NCBI GenBank assembly: GCA_958450365.1
Contig: CAUEEP010000307.1
Span: 62,001 to 126,000 of the forward strand
Reading direction: 5' to 3'
Length of the DNA: 64,000 bases
Source of the DNA: Mesorhabditis belari
Lineage: Eukaryota; Nematoda; Chromadorea; Rhabditida; Rhabditidae
The stretch's first letter is position 1; the number at the start of each line of letters is the position of its first letter. Both the position numbers and the translations under genes were made by a program. The notes beneath the pieces are model-generated. The model had not been told where the DNA came from. It made no database searches and worked only from the letters and a program-made list of their open reading frames with translations. This document shows positions 33,064 to 44,163 of the stretch, piece by piece.

Positions 33064-36000
33064 TCATGCACTCGTTGAGAGCACTCTCGGCGTCGCGATC
33101 AACATCGCCGTCACCGTCGAGAGGTAGGCGGCCGAGAAAACGAAAAGGAACATTCGATCCAAGCACATCGCAATGTACTTGTAGTCGGCTTGACACTCCT
33201 CTTCCACTGCGTCCTCGTCCAGCTTTTCCTGCAAACCATTTCTCTATCAATCAAGCACATGGCAAGATAGAAACCCTGGTAGCCTTTGAAACAATTTCAG
33301 CACTCTAGAATTGATTAAAAAACAGGCAAAGCCAAGTCAAGCCAAGCCAAGCCAAGCCAAACCAGTCGAGTTTGGTCAAGTCGGGGCCCTAGTTCGAGTC
33401 TGGTCTCCAACTTTTTGAAGTATTAGAATGGAAAATTTAGGATTTTCTGGTTATATTCGAAATCAAAAACTTTCAGAGCCTATAACTTTTGATAGAGTAT
33501 TCCATATCAAAAACGGAAAACAGATTCGGATTCAGCGTGAAATTCTGCGTTGAATAAGGTCAATCGGTGGACCAGATTCCGTTGAAATTCCATTGTTAGA
33601 AGCTTGCTTTACTCAAGAGTTTGGCTGCTTTACTGTTTTACTTTACCTGGCTTTGACTGGCTTATAGACTGGCTTTACTCTGGAGTTTCTGGACAAGTTC
33701 TTTGCCAGAAGGTAGAGCTTTGCTTGGTCTAGCCTAGCTTATAGACTAGCCAGGCCAACCAGACCAGCCCTAGTTACAATAATCGAGGCTTACCTTAAAC
33801 GATCGCATTAAGATGATAATTTCTCTCAATTCTGCTTGCAACGGGGCATAATCTCTTTCAATTGATAGTAGACGAGGTCGTTGAGTTGAAACTAAAGCTT
33901 TCTTCTTTTCTAGATGTTAAATCTTAAAGTTAAATGGTAGTCAAATTATCGTATTCCCGATTTTTCAGCTTATTTTCAAGCAGTTTTATCATTCGTTGAT
34001 GAAAATGAAGTAAATGAAATGGAGAATGGAGTTTAAGAGATCTTTTAGAAATGAATTATTTCTGAATGATCTAAAGATTGAAACGTACAATTGCTCTTCT
34101 CTACAATCTCATTTACGTTCCCTCTTTCTCTCCATTCGTCATCTCGATCCGATTCGTTCATTAATCAAGATTTTTGCATTGAAAACTTGAATAAATCAAT
34201 GAATTTTCTATAATTTTAAACTCCGACCTCTCCACTGAGAAAGCTTCCCTCTGGAAAATTTGAATCAATCACCGTTTTATACTTTCGTGGTTTCGCAAAA
34301 GTTTTTCCCGGTCTTGTCATCAAAAGTAACCAAGGTAACCACTCCAAAAACAGGTTTCGCATCTGAATTTTTCATTCTAATTAATTTTTGAGTACAGTAC
34401 TCCGCTCAGTACTCTTTTTCACTTACAGTACATACTAGTTACAGCTTTTTAAGCTTTTTAAGCAGTACTCTTCTCAATTTAAACACCGAGCACAGTAAAG
34501 TAGAGTCTGTTTGCTTTTTGAACTCACTGTATTGCTTAGTTTGTGCGTTTTTGGGTTTCTAAAGTGCACATTGATGATGAGGACTGTGCAAATAGCGGAT
34601 AAACCGAGGAGGAGCAGAGAAGCCGAGAAGAAAGCAACTGCAAACATCAATATTCATATAAAAGTTAGAAAAAGCTATAAACAGCTAGAAAAAGCTATCA
34701 AAAGCTCTAACTTTTAACATAAAAACAGCTAGTAACAGTGCAAGCTCAGGTTTGACGCTTAGACTCAGTGGGCTTTGGCCCAGTGGACCTTAGCCCAGTG
34801 GACCTTGACCCAGTGGACCTTGAGCTAGTGGACCTTGACCCAGTGGACCTTGAGCTAGTGGATTTTGAACTAGTGGACCTTGACCCAGTGGACCTTGACC
34901 CATACCTGGCCAGCCTGGCCTCTAAACGAGCACTCAGAGATTATCCCCATGATCCCAAATAGATCATGAGAGCTGCAACCTTTCCAATCCTCACCTACAA
35001 CCGGAATCGACTCCGATGATGGAGGAATGATCTCGCTCACCATTCCCAAAAACACCAACACTGCCAAGAGATTTGTGATCTCTAAACGCTGCTTTTTATC
35101 TAATTATCTACGTACTAAACAGTACTAAAAAGTTACAAAACTCTTACGTAATGTCAACTTCTCGCCACACTCGGTGGGCAAAGTGAAACCAAGAACATTC
35201 GATAAAGAGATCAACACTGATGGCACCACCCAATTCAAGCCATAATACAAAGTGCTAAAAAGATTAATGAAGCTATGAAATAGATATTTTGATATCGAAA
35301 TTGCTAGAGCCATTTTCTAAAATTTCTTTTCTCGCCTCTTCTCTTACCGCCTTTTAATATGGAATCGAAAGTAGAGCTCAACGTACTTTTCCCCATGAAA
35401 CTCGTTTGCAACACGCTCTGCTGGTGTGGCTGAATGGTGTGGCTTTTAAGAATATTTCATTCTAAACACTAGAGATCTTCAGCTCTAGTCTTGACCTTTA
35501 CAACTTTACAAATCTTTACAATTCTTTACAAATCTCTTCTTCAACTCACCCAACAACTCCCATTCCCCATTTGGCACATAATAAAGCAAATCCATTTGAT
35601 GTTTATCGGTTAACCCACTGTTGTCGATCGTTAGATCCACCTGTCGACCCGTGTATGTCCAAGAACCGTACTAGAATCTTAAGGATTAGAGTTTCTATTA
35701 TAAGTTTTAACGAAAAACACAAAATCCCGCTCTAAAGCATACCTTTTCACCCCTTTCACTCACCTTCAAATAGCAAACTTGATCATCAAATGGAAAATAG
35801 GTTAGATCAAAGGTACAACTCATTCGAACAACGCTTGGTGGAGCCATTAGCACTTCTCCATTAGAGCTGACAGCCATATTCACAGGAAACGAGGCATCGA
35901 AGTGTTCGTCGGCTCTAAAACAATGTTTTCTCTTGTAGAGCCTTTTGAGTCTGCAGTCAAGACCGGTTTCAAGCCAGAAGCCAGGCCAGATCCAGATCCA

Positions 36001-37412
36001 GATCCAGAGCCAGATCCAAGCCAGAAGCCAGATCCAGGCTAGAAGCCAGACCTAAAGCCAGGTCAGAAGTCAGATAAGATCCAGATCCAGATCCTGATCC
36101 AGGCCAGAAGCCAGACCTAAAGTCAGGTCAGAAGCCAGATCCAGACCCAAGCAGGGATCTTTGTAGGCCAGGTTCAGAGTAAAGTTAGGTCAGGCTAGGC
36201 CAGTAAAGTGCTCCAGCCTAATCACAGGCCAAGGCTAGAAGCCAGGTTCAAGGCTAGGTCTGGGCTAGATCTGGACCTGGAAAAGTCAAGTCTAAGCCTG
36301 AAGAGGTACTGTAGTTCTATCAAAATCCCTTAAAACCCACGTATTAAACAAGAGCACATCTGGTTTCCACAAGCTGCCAGACGGAAGCTGTAACTTTGTA
36401 ATATTTCCATACTCTTTCGGATCCCATTTCATCTTGTAATCGTACCAAGTCTGTAAAAGAGTTTAGCATCGTCTTTTCACTAAACTGCGAATCGAATTCA
36501 GAAATCTTTGAGTTGTTGAAGAGCTGTGCTAAGGAGCTGTGCTAAGGAGCTGTGTGAGTACAAGTACAAGTACCAGTACAAGTACAAGCCCAAGTACAAG
36601 TACGAGTACAAGCCCAAGTACAAGCACGAGTACAAGTCCAAGTACAAGTCCAAGTCCAAGCTGTGCTTGTCTTGTGCTTGTTTTTTTGGTAAAGTTCAGA
36701 AGATTTTCGTTTAACTTTTGCACAATTTCGGATCACTGGCAACTTGTTTAAACTTTTACAAACCATTTGTGTCCAAATGACAAGCGTTACAACTTGATTT
36801 CTCTCATCAACATCAACAAGTTGTTGAAGGAGAATTCGAATCGATACATTCACTGCATCGCTATGATCAGCCACTGGCCGCTCGACTTGATCATAACTGA
36901 AATAAGGAATTTCAATTGGCTTTTCTCCAGCAACTTGTGTTAAATGAAACTTTAGATTATTGAGGTTAGAGGCTAGGCTAAAGTTAAGGCTAAAGTTAAG
37001 GCTAAAGAAATTTATAATGATTTTTAGCCATTGATTAGGGTCGTTTTCAAGTCAAATCATTGTAATTTTCTCTAGAATTCATTTATCTTTGTATACTTTT
37101 CTTTAAGATTCATTTTTTCTGGGTTTATCAAGCTATTAGCTAGCTATTAGCTTGATAAACCTATTAGCTAGCTATTTTCAAGCTATTAGCTAGCTATTAT
37201 CAAGCTATTATCTACCTTATCTACCTTATCTACCTTATCTACCTTATCTACCTTATCTACCTTATCTACCTTATCTACCTTATCTACCTTATCAAAGTGT
37301 TTCCATCAACTCACCCAACCCTAAGATCTTGTATCAATCGGTACTCGGCCTCGGAGCTTCCAACAGAAGAAAACAGAATGGAAAGGATGAAAAACGAAAA
37401 GAAATCCGGCAT
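33064..37412 (-). CDS. Cys-loop ligand-gated ion channel subunit (nicotinic receptor type)
   Basis: There are thirteen exons, minus strand: 37412-37315, 36896-36764, 36450-36341, 35914-35764, 35670-35550, 35429-35348, 35254-35148, 35081-34995, 34637-34528, 34362-34228, 34142-34089, 33891-33794 and 33228-33064. Exon 1 gives a signal peptide ([20 protein letters not shown]). Next come [14 protein letters not shown] and a ligand-domain Trp motif ([10 protein letters not shown]). The Cys-loop ([15 protein letters not shown]) has 13 residues between the cysteines, and GSWTYTG follows. TM1 is [19 protein letters not shown]2 is entered through GEKLTLQITNLL, the cation-channel type. TM3 is [22 protein letters not shown]4 is [16 protein letters not shown]. 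Loop C has no adjacent cysteines, so it would be a non-alpha subunit. All phases agree except exon 10 to 11, where one base is unaccounted for unless a weaker donor 8 bases earlier is used. The exon 10 donor is GTCGGA. Confidence 0.88.
33327..33362. repeat. (AAGCC)n-type satellite
   Basis: Short version of the array at 9353-9432, in the intron before the TM4 exon flank duplicated there. Confidence 0.6.
34768..34905. repeat. 12-15 bp satellite in channel-gene intron
   Basis: Tandem units of CAGTGGACCTTGACC / CTAGTGGACCTTGAG in the intron between the TM2 and TM3 exons. A related array lies inverted at 47035-47205. Confidence 0.85.
35960..36170. repeat. CCAGAT-rich intronic repeat
   Basis: Degenerate 6-bp and 20-30 bp units of AGATCCAGATCCAGAGCCAG / AGAAGCCAGACCTAAAG in the intron between exons 3 and 4 of the channel gene. 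Confidence 0.75.
36545..36665. repeat. AGTACA-rich intronic repeat
   Basis: Tandem 6-bp units GTACAA / GCCCAA / GTCCAA in the intron between exons 2 and 3 of the channel gene. Open frames over it ([10 protein letters not shown] or TSTSTSPS) are by-products of the repeat. Confidence 0.85.
37125..37293. repeat. AGCTATT and TTATCTACC arrays
   Basis: A run of AGCTATTAGCTAGCTATT units is followed by about ten exact copies of TTATCTACC (9-bp period, 37205-37293). Both lie in intron 1 of the channel gene. Confidence 0.9.
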
Positions 37413-37875
37413 TTCAAAGAAAATCACCACAAAAAATCGATCAAATCCACATATTTTACGAAGATTTCCTTCTTTCTTAAAGTGAAATTGAGAAATTGAT
37501 TGAAAGAATTTGCGCACAAACAAAAAAAAAAGACAACACAAGAAATCGGACTGGACTGGGCTGAGTAAATAAAAAGGAATTCATTGAAGAATCCAAATAA
37601 TATCTAAATTGTTTTTTTGTTATATCTAAATAAACAAATACAGAAAACAAAAGCTGGACAGCCGTTTTGCATAGCCAGAACTTTGACTTTGTCTTCAGTT
37701 TAAGAGCAAAGAACTTTGGCTAGAGCTTTGGCTAGAACTTTGCCAACTTTGCCAACTTTGACAAGAACTTTGTCTAGAGATTAGATTATTCTTAGCTTTA
37801 TATACCGTTGAATAGAGGAGATTTTAGGCTTTTGAATAATACTAAAAATAGCTTGATTGAACTAAAAGACCATAG
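37413..37875. promoter_or_regulatory. Divergent intergenic region between channel gene and orphan gene
   Basis: About 460 bases separate the channel start codon (37412, minus) from the first orphan exon seen (37876, plus). It is AT-rich, with a poly-A/T run at 37527 and a small AACTTTGGCTAGAGCTTTGG repeat at about 37700-37775. A bidirectional promoter or an unseen first exon of the orphan gene is expected here. I cannot point to a specific site. Confidence 0.4.
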
Positions 37876-40800
37876 AGAAAATTAATCCAAAATCTGGGCA
37901 CGGATTTCGCTCAAAGCCAGGAGGTTTTCTTATCTTGATATCTTGATATCTTGATTTTAATAGATTTTATTAGATTTTATCAGATTTTATTAGATTTTAT
38001 CAGATTTTATCAGATTTTAATAGATTTTATCAGATTTTAATAGCTTTTATTGCTTTTATCGCTTTATATTGTATTTTTCTCTATTCAGCGATCCGTCGAT
38101 CTGCCACTTGGACTAAAAGGCGCTCAAGTTCTGCTCTTGCTGCCACAAAATGTCAGTTTTAAATAATTTCTTTAAGAAATATAGAAATAATCGACAAATC
38201 TATGAAATTTCCTCTAAATTCATCTTCAGCATTCATCGGCTTTAAATTTAACGGAAAGTCTTGGCATCGACGCCCCATCAACTCCCGCCAATCCCATTCA
38301 ACAAGAGCCAACCACAGTAGATTTTCATTTCTATTTATGCATTTGTTAAAAGTTATGTAAGCAAACAACGTATAGTCTACTTAAATAATATAAATGGCTT
38401 CAAAATTAGATCTTTAAAGTCTACTAAAACTAAAAGACTAACTAGCAGGGTTCAAAAGTTTAGCAAGAATATACTAGCTTTAGTTTCAGCTATTTTTTTT
38501 AGATTTTCTTTAGCTCTTTAGACCTTCTATAGATCTTCTATAAATTTTCTATAGATCTTCTATAGATCTTCTATAGATCTTCTATAGACCTTCTATAGCT
38601 ATAGGTCTTCTTTAGATCTTCTATAGATCTTCTATAGATATAGATCTAAAGAGTTTATGAACCTAGTCTTTTATCTTTCTAGATCCATCCGAAAGTCGTT
38701 CACCGAAAAGAGAAAGCTGAGGAGATTGTGATTGAGCGAGCGGAGAAACAAAAAGAAAAGTACAATTTCAATGGAAGATGGGAGGAGAATTTGGTGAGAA
38801 TTGAACTGAATCAAGGGATTTATTGAAAAGATTTAGCCGGATGGGTCGGGAGACGAGCCGGAAGCCGTTACCCAGGACAGTGTGATTGAAGTGAACGGGG
38901 TAAAAGGGATCGATGATGTCGAATCGGAGCCACTCACCAAGGTAATTGGCATCAATTTGAAAGGAAAAAGTCGATTTCTATAATTTTTACTTAGAAATCA
39001 AGTATGTTATCAATAGAATTTGCATCAAAATAACTCAAAAACAGGCTCTAGACGGTTACTTTGTGAAGCCTCGCTATTGAAAAACTTTTGAAATTAAAAA
39101 ACTCAATTTTCACCAACAATTTCTACGCAAACAACATCACAAGGTAATAATTTTTAAACAAAAAGTGTCTTTAATTTGTTAAAATGTTTGTTGTTTGTTT
39201 TTTTTTATATTTTTGTTTCCTTTTTTAGCTTAAAACTTGTAGAAAATGATCTTTAAATCTAGGACAACTTTGAAAATTTTTGAGAATTGTAGAATCTCTT
39301 TAGAAAGACACTACAACGATTCTAAGGCTCTTTAAATCTTGTACAACCTTCCAAAGCTTTGAGAATTGTAGAATCTCTTTAGAAAGACACTACAACGATT
39401 CTAAGGCTCTTTAAATCTTGTACAACCTTCCAAAGCTTTGAGAATTGTAGACTCGCTTTAGAAAGACACTACAACGATTCCAAGTTTATTCACAAAGAAG
39501 CCCGAATCACTTCCAATTGATAAGAAATCATCGAAACTATCTTCACTAAATGAAATCATTTCGAAAAAGTTCAATGAGAATGGCCGAGTGAAAGAATTGA
39601 GTGAATCGCTTGATGAGGTGAATGTTCATGTACTTTTTGCTAAAGGATAAACGCATCCCATCTAGCGCACTAGCCAAAGTTATCTACCGTTAAACATCAG
39701 CAAAACCGTCATTTTTACAATCTTTTCAGACTGTCATCGGTACGCTAGATGACTTGCGTTTAAGTACACTTTTGTGTACTTTATTTTTCTCTAAACGCAT
39801 ATCCTTTCTGACGTACTGAATTCTGATAAAAGATAAAGAAATCAGTGTGCTAGAAAGGATGTGTTTACGTGAAAGTACAAAGATATAAAAGCTTAAAAAT
39901 TACCGTAATCTTTACCATATTCAATTTTCTAGATAGTTGACGAAAACGAGAAAAAAGGTGAAGAAAAAGTGGAGGGAAAGAAGAAAAAAGAGGAAAAAGA
40001 TGAAGAAGGGTTGAAGAAGTTGGATTTGAGTGAATTCAAAGAGGCAAAAATCGATAAAAAGACTGAAATAATAGAAGAGAAAGCGAAAAAAACGATAGAG
40101 GCTAAAGATTCGATTCCTGTTCCCGAGAAAATCGTCGACCCGATTGAGGAAATTCAGGTTTGAAAGGTTTCTATTTTTTCTAGAGATCTAGAGAATCGCT
40201 TGATGAAATGAATCCTAGGTTTACTTTGTGGGGTCAATGCATCGCTTCGTAACCCATCAGCTCTATCCCTTGTACCAGATCTAAGAGCCAGGACTTGAAT
40301 GCCCGCTTTTCGATAGCTTGTGCTTGAGCTAGATCTAATGATGATCTAGATCTAGAGCTAGCTAGATCTAATGATGATCTAGATCTGGAGATCTCTTCTA
40401 GATCTCTAAGTATTCTAGGTATTCTAAACCTCTAAGTGTTCTAGATTTTCTAGGCATTCTAGACTCAAGACATTCTAGAGCACAACGAAAAAAGTGGTTG
40501 ACAGTGGATTGGAGGAGTCAGCTGAAAAAACAGAAGAAACCACAACTCCACCAAAACTCTTTAAACAAATCTGGCCAACCGAAGTCGTCATTGAGGTAGC
40601 CTTTAATAATGTTTTTCTGATCATATGGTGATTTTGGTGTACACCTACACCTACATTTGGTGTCCGATTAGGTTCTCATTCGGTTCCGATTCAGTTCCGC
40701 ATAGGTTTCGATTAGGTTCCGATTAGTTTCACATTTGGTTCCTATTCGGAATAGGTGCTCATTCGGTTCCTATTCGGTTCCACATAGTTTTCGATTAGGT

Positions 40801-41506
40801 GCTCATTTGGTTCCGATCCGGTGCTCATTCGGTTCCGATTTGGTTCTCATTTGGGGTTCAATTAGGCTCTCATTCGGTTCCGATCAAGTTCACATTTGGT
40901 TCCGATTCAGTTCCGCATGGGTTTCGATTAGGTTCTCATACGGTTTCGATTCGGTTCCGATCAGGTTCGCATTCGGCTCCGAATGAGTTCTCATTCGGTT
41001 CAAATTCGGTTCCTATTCGGCTCCTATTCGGTTCCTATTCGGAATAGGTTCTCATTCGGTTCCGATTCAGTTCCGCCAAAAGTTCCGATTAGGTTCACAT
41101 TCGGTTCCTATTCGGCTTCTATTCGGTTTCGATTACCTACAGTACCGTATGGCCTACCGTATACGAAACAGGTCTTATGGTAGCCTGGAATAAAAAGAAG
41201 GTCCAAGTACCAAAAAGATTCAATTACCAAAAAGGTTTTACGCGTTTTTAGCTATTGTATTGTTGTCGATTCTTCTCACGAGTAGGACGAAAGCCCAGTT
41301 TTCAGGGTCGAGAGTTCTATCTAGTGCCGAAAAACGGTCGTGCCAGGGATTATCTAGAGCCGTACAGTGGTGGTGGCTATTTTCTCAAGAAATCGCCTCA
41401 AGATTGGTTCCGCGGCTTGCATGAGGTGCGATTTGAAGGAAAACAAAGTAAAAAAAGCGCTAATCGCTTGTCTTTCCGTGCACCAGATGGAAAGCGTTTC
41501 CGTTGA
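37876..41506 (+). CDS. Unrecognised charged, Lys/Glu-rich protein; nine phase-0 exons
   Basis: The exons seen are 37876-37923, 38089-38151, 38230-38316, 38683-38793, 38837-38941, 39462-39617, 39933-40157, 40479-40595 and 41306-41506 (stop). Each has a GT donor and AG acceptor and starts and ends on a codon boundary, giving about 300 residues. I do not recognise the family. In order it holds RSVDLPLGLKGAQVLLLLPQ, a basic/acidic helix-like stretch (HRKEKAEEIVIERAEKQKEK), an acidic part (GVKGIDDVESEP), KSSKLSSLNEIISKKFNENG, a strongly charged exon 7 (GEEKVEGKKKKEEKDEE), PPKLFKQIWPTEVVIE and a more ordered C-terminus (REFYLVPKNGR, DWFRGLHEV, RAPDGKRFR). The composition suggests a largely disordered, perhaps nuclear, protein. 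The start codon is not found; exon 1 is tentative. Another exon between 40596 and 41305 is possible. Confidence 0.7.
37930..38058. repeat. AGATTTTAT(T/C) intronic repeat
   Basis: Tandem 11-bp units of TTATCAGATTTTATTAGATT in the orphan gene's first visible intron. Confidence 0.85.
38525..38645. repeat. ATAGATCTTCT intronic repeat
   Basis: About ten 11-bp units of CTATAGATCTT, rich in the AGATCT palindrome, in the intron before orphan exon 4. Confidence 0.85.
39282..39500 (+). repeat. 79-bp triplication covering a splice acceptor and exon start
   Basis: Units start at 39282, 39361 and 39440 (GAGAATTGTAGA). Each contains the acceptor CTTTAG followed by AAAGACACTACAACGATT, the first codons of orphan exon 6 (KDTTTI). 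Only the third copy continues into the full exon; the first two run into CTCTTTAAATCTTG. Confidence 0.85.
40310..40450. repeat. AGATCTAG-rich low-complexity stretch
   Basis: Repeated AGATCTAGA / CTAGATCTC units in the intron before orphan exon 8; non-coding. Confidence 0.65.
40655..41130. repeat. (ATTCGGTTCCG)n satellite, long array
   Basis: About 475 bp of degenerate 11-13 bp units (CATTCGGTTCCGATT, TTCGGTTCCTATTCGG) in the last intron of the orphan gene. Long open frames here (SFGSDSVP-like) reflect the repeat. Confidence 0.9.
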
Positions 41507-41670
41507 CCGCTAAGCTCTTTGGTTCGCAAAAATTCGGAAAAAAAAATTTTCAGCAACTCCGACGAGAAACTCATCAAGAATGAGCCAAATGATCATAACT
41601 TTATAATTTTTGTTTTTTCTATAATTTCTATTGTTACCTAGAGGCTTTAAACGATCAGTTAAATCTAAAG

Positions 41671-41940
41671 AATAATTCTGAGACACAGTAAGCCCCTAAG
41701 GATAATTCTGAGACACAGTAAGCCCCTAAGGATAATTCTGAGACACAGTAAGCCCCTAAGGATAATTCTGAGACACAGTAAGCCCCTAAGGATAATTCTG
41801 AGACACAGTAAGCCCCTAAGGATAATTCTGAGACACAGTAAGCCCCTAAGGATAATTCTGAGACACAGTAAGCCCCTAAGGATAATTCTGAGACACAGTA
41901 AGCCCCTAAGGATAATTCTGAGACACAGTAAGCCACAAAG
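41671..41940. repeat. 30-bp minisatellite, nine copies
   Basis: Nine head-to-tail units of GATAATTCTGAGACACAGTA + AGCCCCTAAG. Units 2-8 are identical as far as I can read. The first differs at its first base, and the last ends AGCCACAAAG. The paralogous spots at about 350-380 and 32452-32482 have a single unit. The minus-strand frame LGAYCVSELS is a consequence of the 30-bp period. Confidence 0.95.
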
Positions 41941-43035
41941 AAAAGTCAAATTAGTTAAGATAAAGCCAGCAAATGTCACAGTAAATTGATTGCGCTTTGA
42001 CCCTTTTTCACCTCAGAAATCGAGCTTCTTTCATTGAAAATGATTCATCGAGAAACACAAAAGAACAAATCTACTGTTTGTTTTGCTAAGCTACCGTAAT
42101 CTAGATCAAAAGAAGTCACTGAATTTTATGATAATTTTGATTGAATGCACCATTGAATACTCTGCTGTATTGAGTGCAAGTCTCTCTAGGTAACGACTAA
42201 AAACTATTTCAAATACACATTTTTCCGCTTTTTTTCTATGAAAATCGTCTCTGTGCGTTCCAGATTTAACAAAAACCCTTTTCATTTCATTTCTTCTTTT
42301 CGAAATTGTCGATTTTTTGATACTGTCATAAAAATCTTTTTAAAAAACGCAAAAATACACAAAATTATTTGTAAAATCAAAGCAATGGCAAGATTCTTTG
42401 TCAATTTGAAGAAAACAAAATGTTTTCGAGAGGGCTTTTTGGAGGGACATGAACCAGACCAACCCAGACCAAGACAAGCAAAGCCAGTCGAGTTTGGTCA
42501 AGTCGGGACCCTGGTTCGAGTCCGGTCTCCAACTTTTTGAAGTATTAGAATGGAAAATTTATGATTTTCTGGTTATATTTGAAATCGAAAACTTTGAGAG
42601 CCTATAACTTTTGATAGAGTAGTCCATATCAAAAACGGAAAACAGATTTGGATTCAGGAATAAGGTCAATTGTGGTTTGAAAGGTTGAAAAGTTCTATTT
42701 TTTCTAGAGACTTAATTTCTGGACAAAAAGCTAAAATTGCGATTATATTCCTAGATTTTCACCATTGAAATTCAAAATTCTTTCCTCTTAAATGCTTGCG
42801 CCACAATTTGTCGCTAGTTTTGCAGTTTTGCAAACGATTTTGCAATCTCTTAAACCTAAACTAAAGAAATTTAGATTTTTAAAATAGGAATATCAAAAAG
42901 CAATCGAATACCTATCAATAGGCTATCCCTTGTACGAGATCCGAATAGTAAGGCGATTTAATAGAACTTGCTAGAATGCCTCCTTTTCCCTAGCTAACTA
43001 GATCTCTAAGTATTCTAGATCTTCTAAACCTAAAA
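41941..43035. other. No gene; paralogous downstream flank
   Basis: 41941-42420 matches 32480-32900 and 8150-8420. A short AACCAGACCAACCCAGACC satellite (42455-42490) and then a block shared with 3240-3600 and 11470-11820 follow. Confidence 0.5.
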
Positions 43036-43039
43036 ACAT

Positions 43040-43565
43040 TTTAGAGTACAACGAAAAAAGGGATACACGATGGATTGGAGGAGACAGCTGACAAAACAGA
43101 AGGAACCTCAACAACTCCACTAAAACTCTTTAAACAATTCTGGCCAACAGAAGTCGTCATTGAGGTTTGGCGTAGCTTTGGTAACAAGTTTTTCCGATCG
43201 AATGATGAATCTTGATCCCAACAGTGCCTACCGGGAACCAAGAAGGTTTTACGGTAGCTTAAAGCGCAGTAGTTCTTTAGTTGTTAGCTTTAGTTCTGGT
43301 ATTATTGATATATAGATTATTATCATGCGTAAAAGAACTGCCCATTTTTCAGGGTCGAGAGTTCTATTTGGTGCCGAAAAACGGTCGTGCTAGGGATTAT
43401 CTAGAGCCGTACAGTGGTGGGGGTTATTTACTCAAGAAATCGCCTCAAGATTGGTTTCGCGGTTTACATGAGGTGGATTTTTGGCTTTTTCTTGAAGCAA
43501 ATCGAATAAACGACCGTAAAACGCGTGTATTTTTCATCTTAACTTCATCAGAAAACTTTCAATAA
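43040..43565 (+). pseudogene. Orphan-gene exons 8 and 9 copy
   Basis: Exon 8 equivalent (about 43046-43163) has indels around LFKQFWP. Exon 9 (43353-43565) follows CATTTTTCAG and reads GREFYLVPKNGR, SGGGYLLKKS, then DWFRGLHEVDFWLFLEA, with an extended tail ending SSENFQ. This is the DFWLF tail type found inside F-box units. Confidence 0.65.
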
Positions 43566-44163
43566 CCAGTAAATACTGGAATTTCATTTCTTAAGCCGAT
43601 TTGACAAGCTTTGCTTTAAGTTCAGGTATTCTAAAATCTAAAAAAAAACTTCTCAAAAACTATCCATGGAAAAGAAAAAAATCTGTAAAGTTTTGTAATA
43701 TTAGAAATGAATCGGGATTTTGATTTTGTAATCCCCGCCTTTATATCTCGCCCTGTTACAATTTTCCAAAAACTCTCAAAAAGCCTTCCGGACAAAGTGA
43801 TGGGCGTTCAAAGGGTGACGATCCGTTTGAAGTGCCCGAAGACCACGAGGACAAGGAGTTCAGAAAACATAGCAATCCCTTTAATCGATATGTACGCCAT
43901 TCCAATTATTCTGGCTAACTTTTTTAATTCACTTTTTCTCGGCCATTTATGAAGCTTTATTTTTTATACGAAACAAATAATGATGCCTCCTTGTCAAACA
44001 ATAATCATAATAAACATACATCGAAACAAAGAGTCATCCTTGTCAACTTTTGCTCCAGTTGCATAGGCAATATCGAAAATGGATGAATTGGATGAAATCA
44101 ATGACAATCTGACCATGACATAATAAAAGCACTAAAACTGTATCAAAAACGATAAAAAAACTC
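43566..44163. other. F-box unit 3' flank
   Basis: Shortened form of the flank at 4092-5076; no gene. Confidence 0.5.

Noticed and set aside
34768..34962. [13 protein letters not shown] protein
   Set aside because: Translation of an intronic 12-15 bp satellite; the real exons are on the other strand.
36526..36874. [14 protein letters not shown] and LVLVLVLG proteins
   Set aside because: All lie on a 6-bp intronic repeat of the channel gene.
40735..41183. SFGSDSVP-rich proteins
   Set aside because: Translation of the ATTCGGTTCCG satellite in three frames; an intron of the orphan gene.
41655..41979. Repetitive proteins LGAYCVSELS and LRGLLCLRII
   Set aside because: By-products of a 30-bp minisatellite, which keeps any stop-free frame open.
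42238..42540. 100-aa plus-strand ORF
   Set aside because: Covers AT-rich flank and a small satellite; the paralogous stretches at 8.3 and 32.8 kb do not keep the frame.
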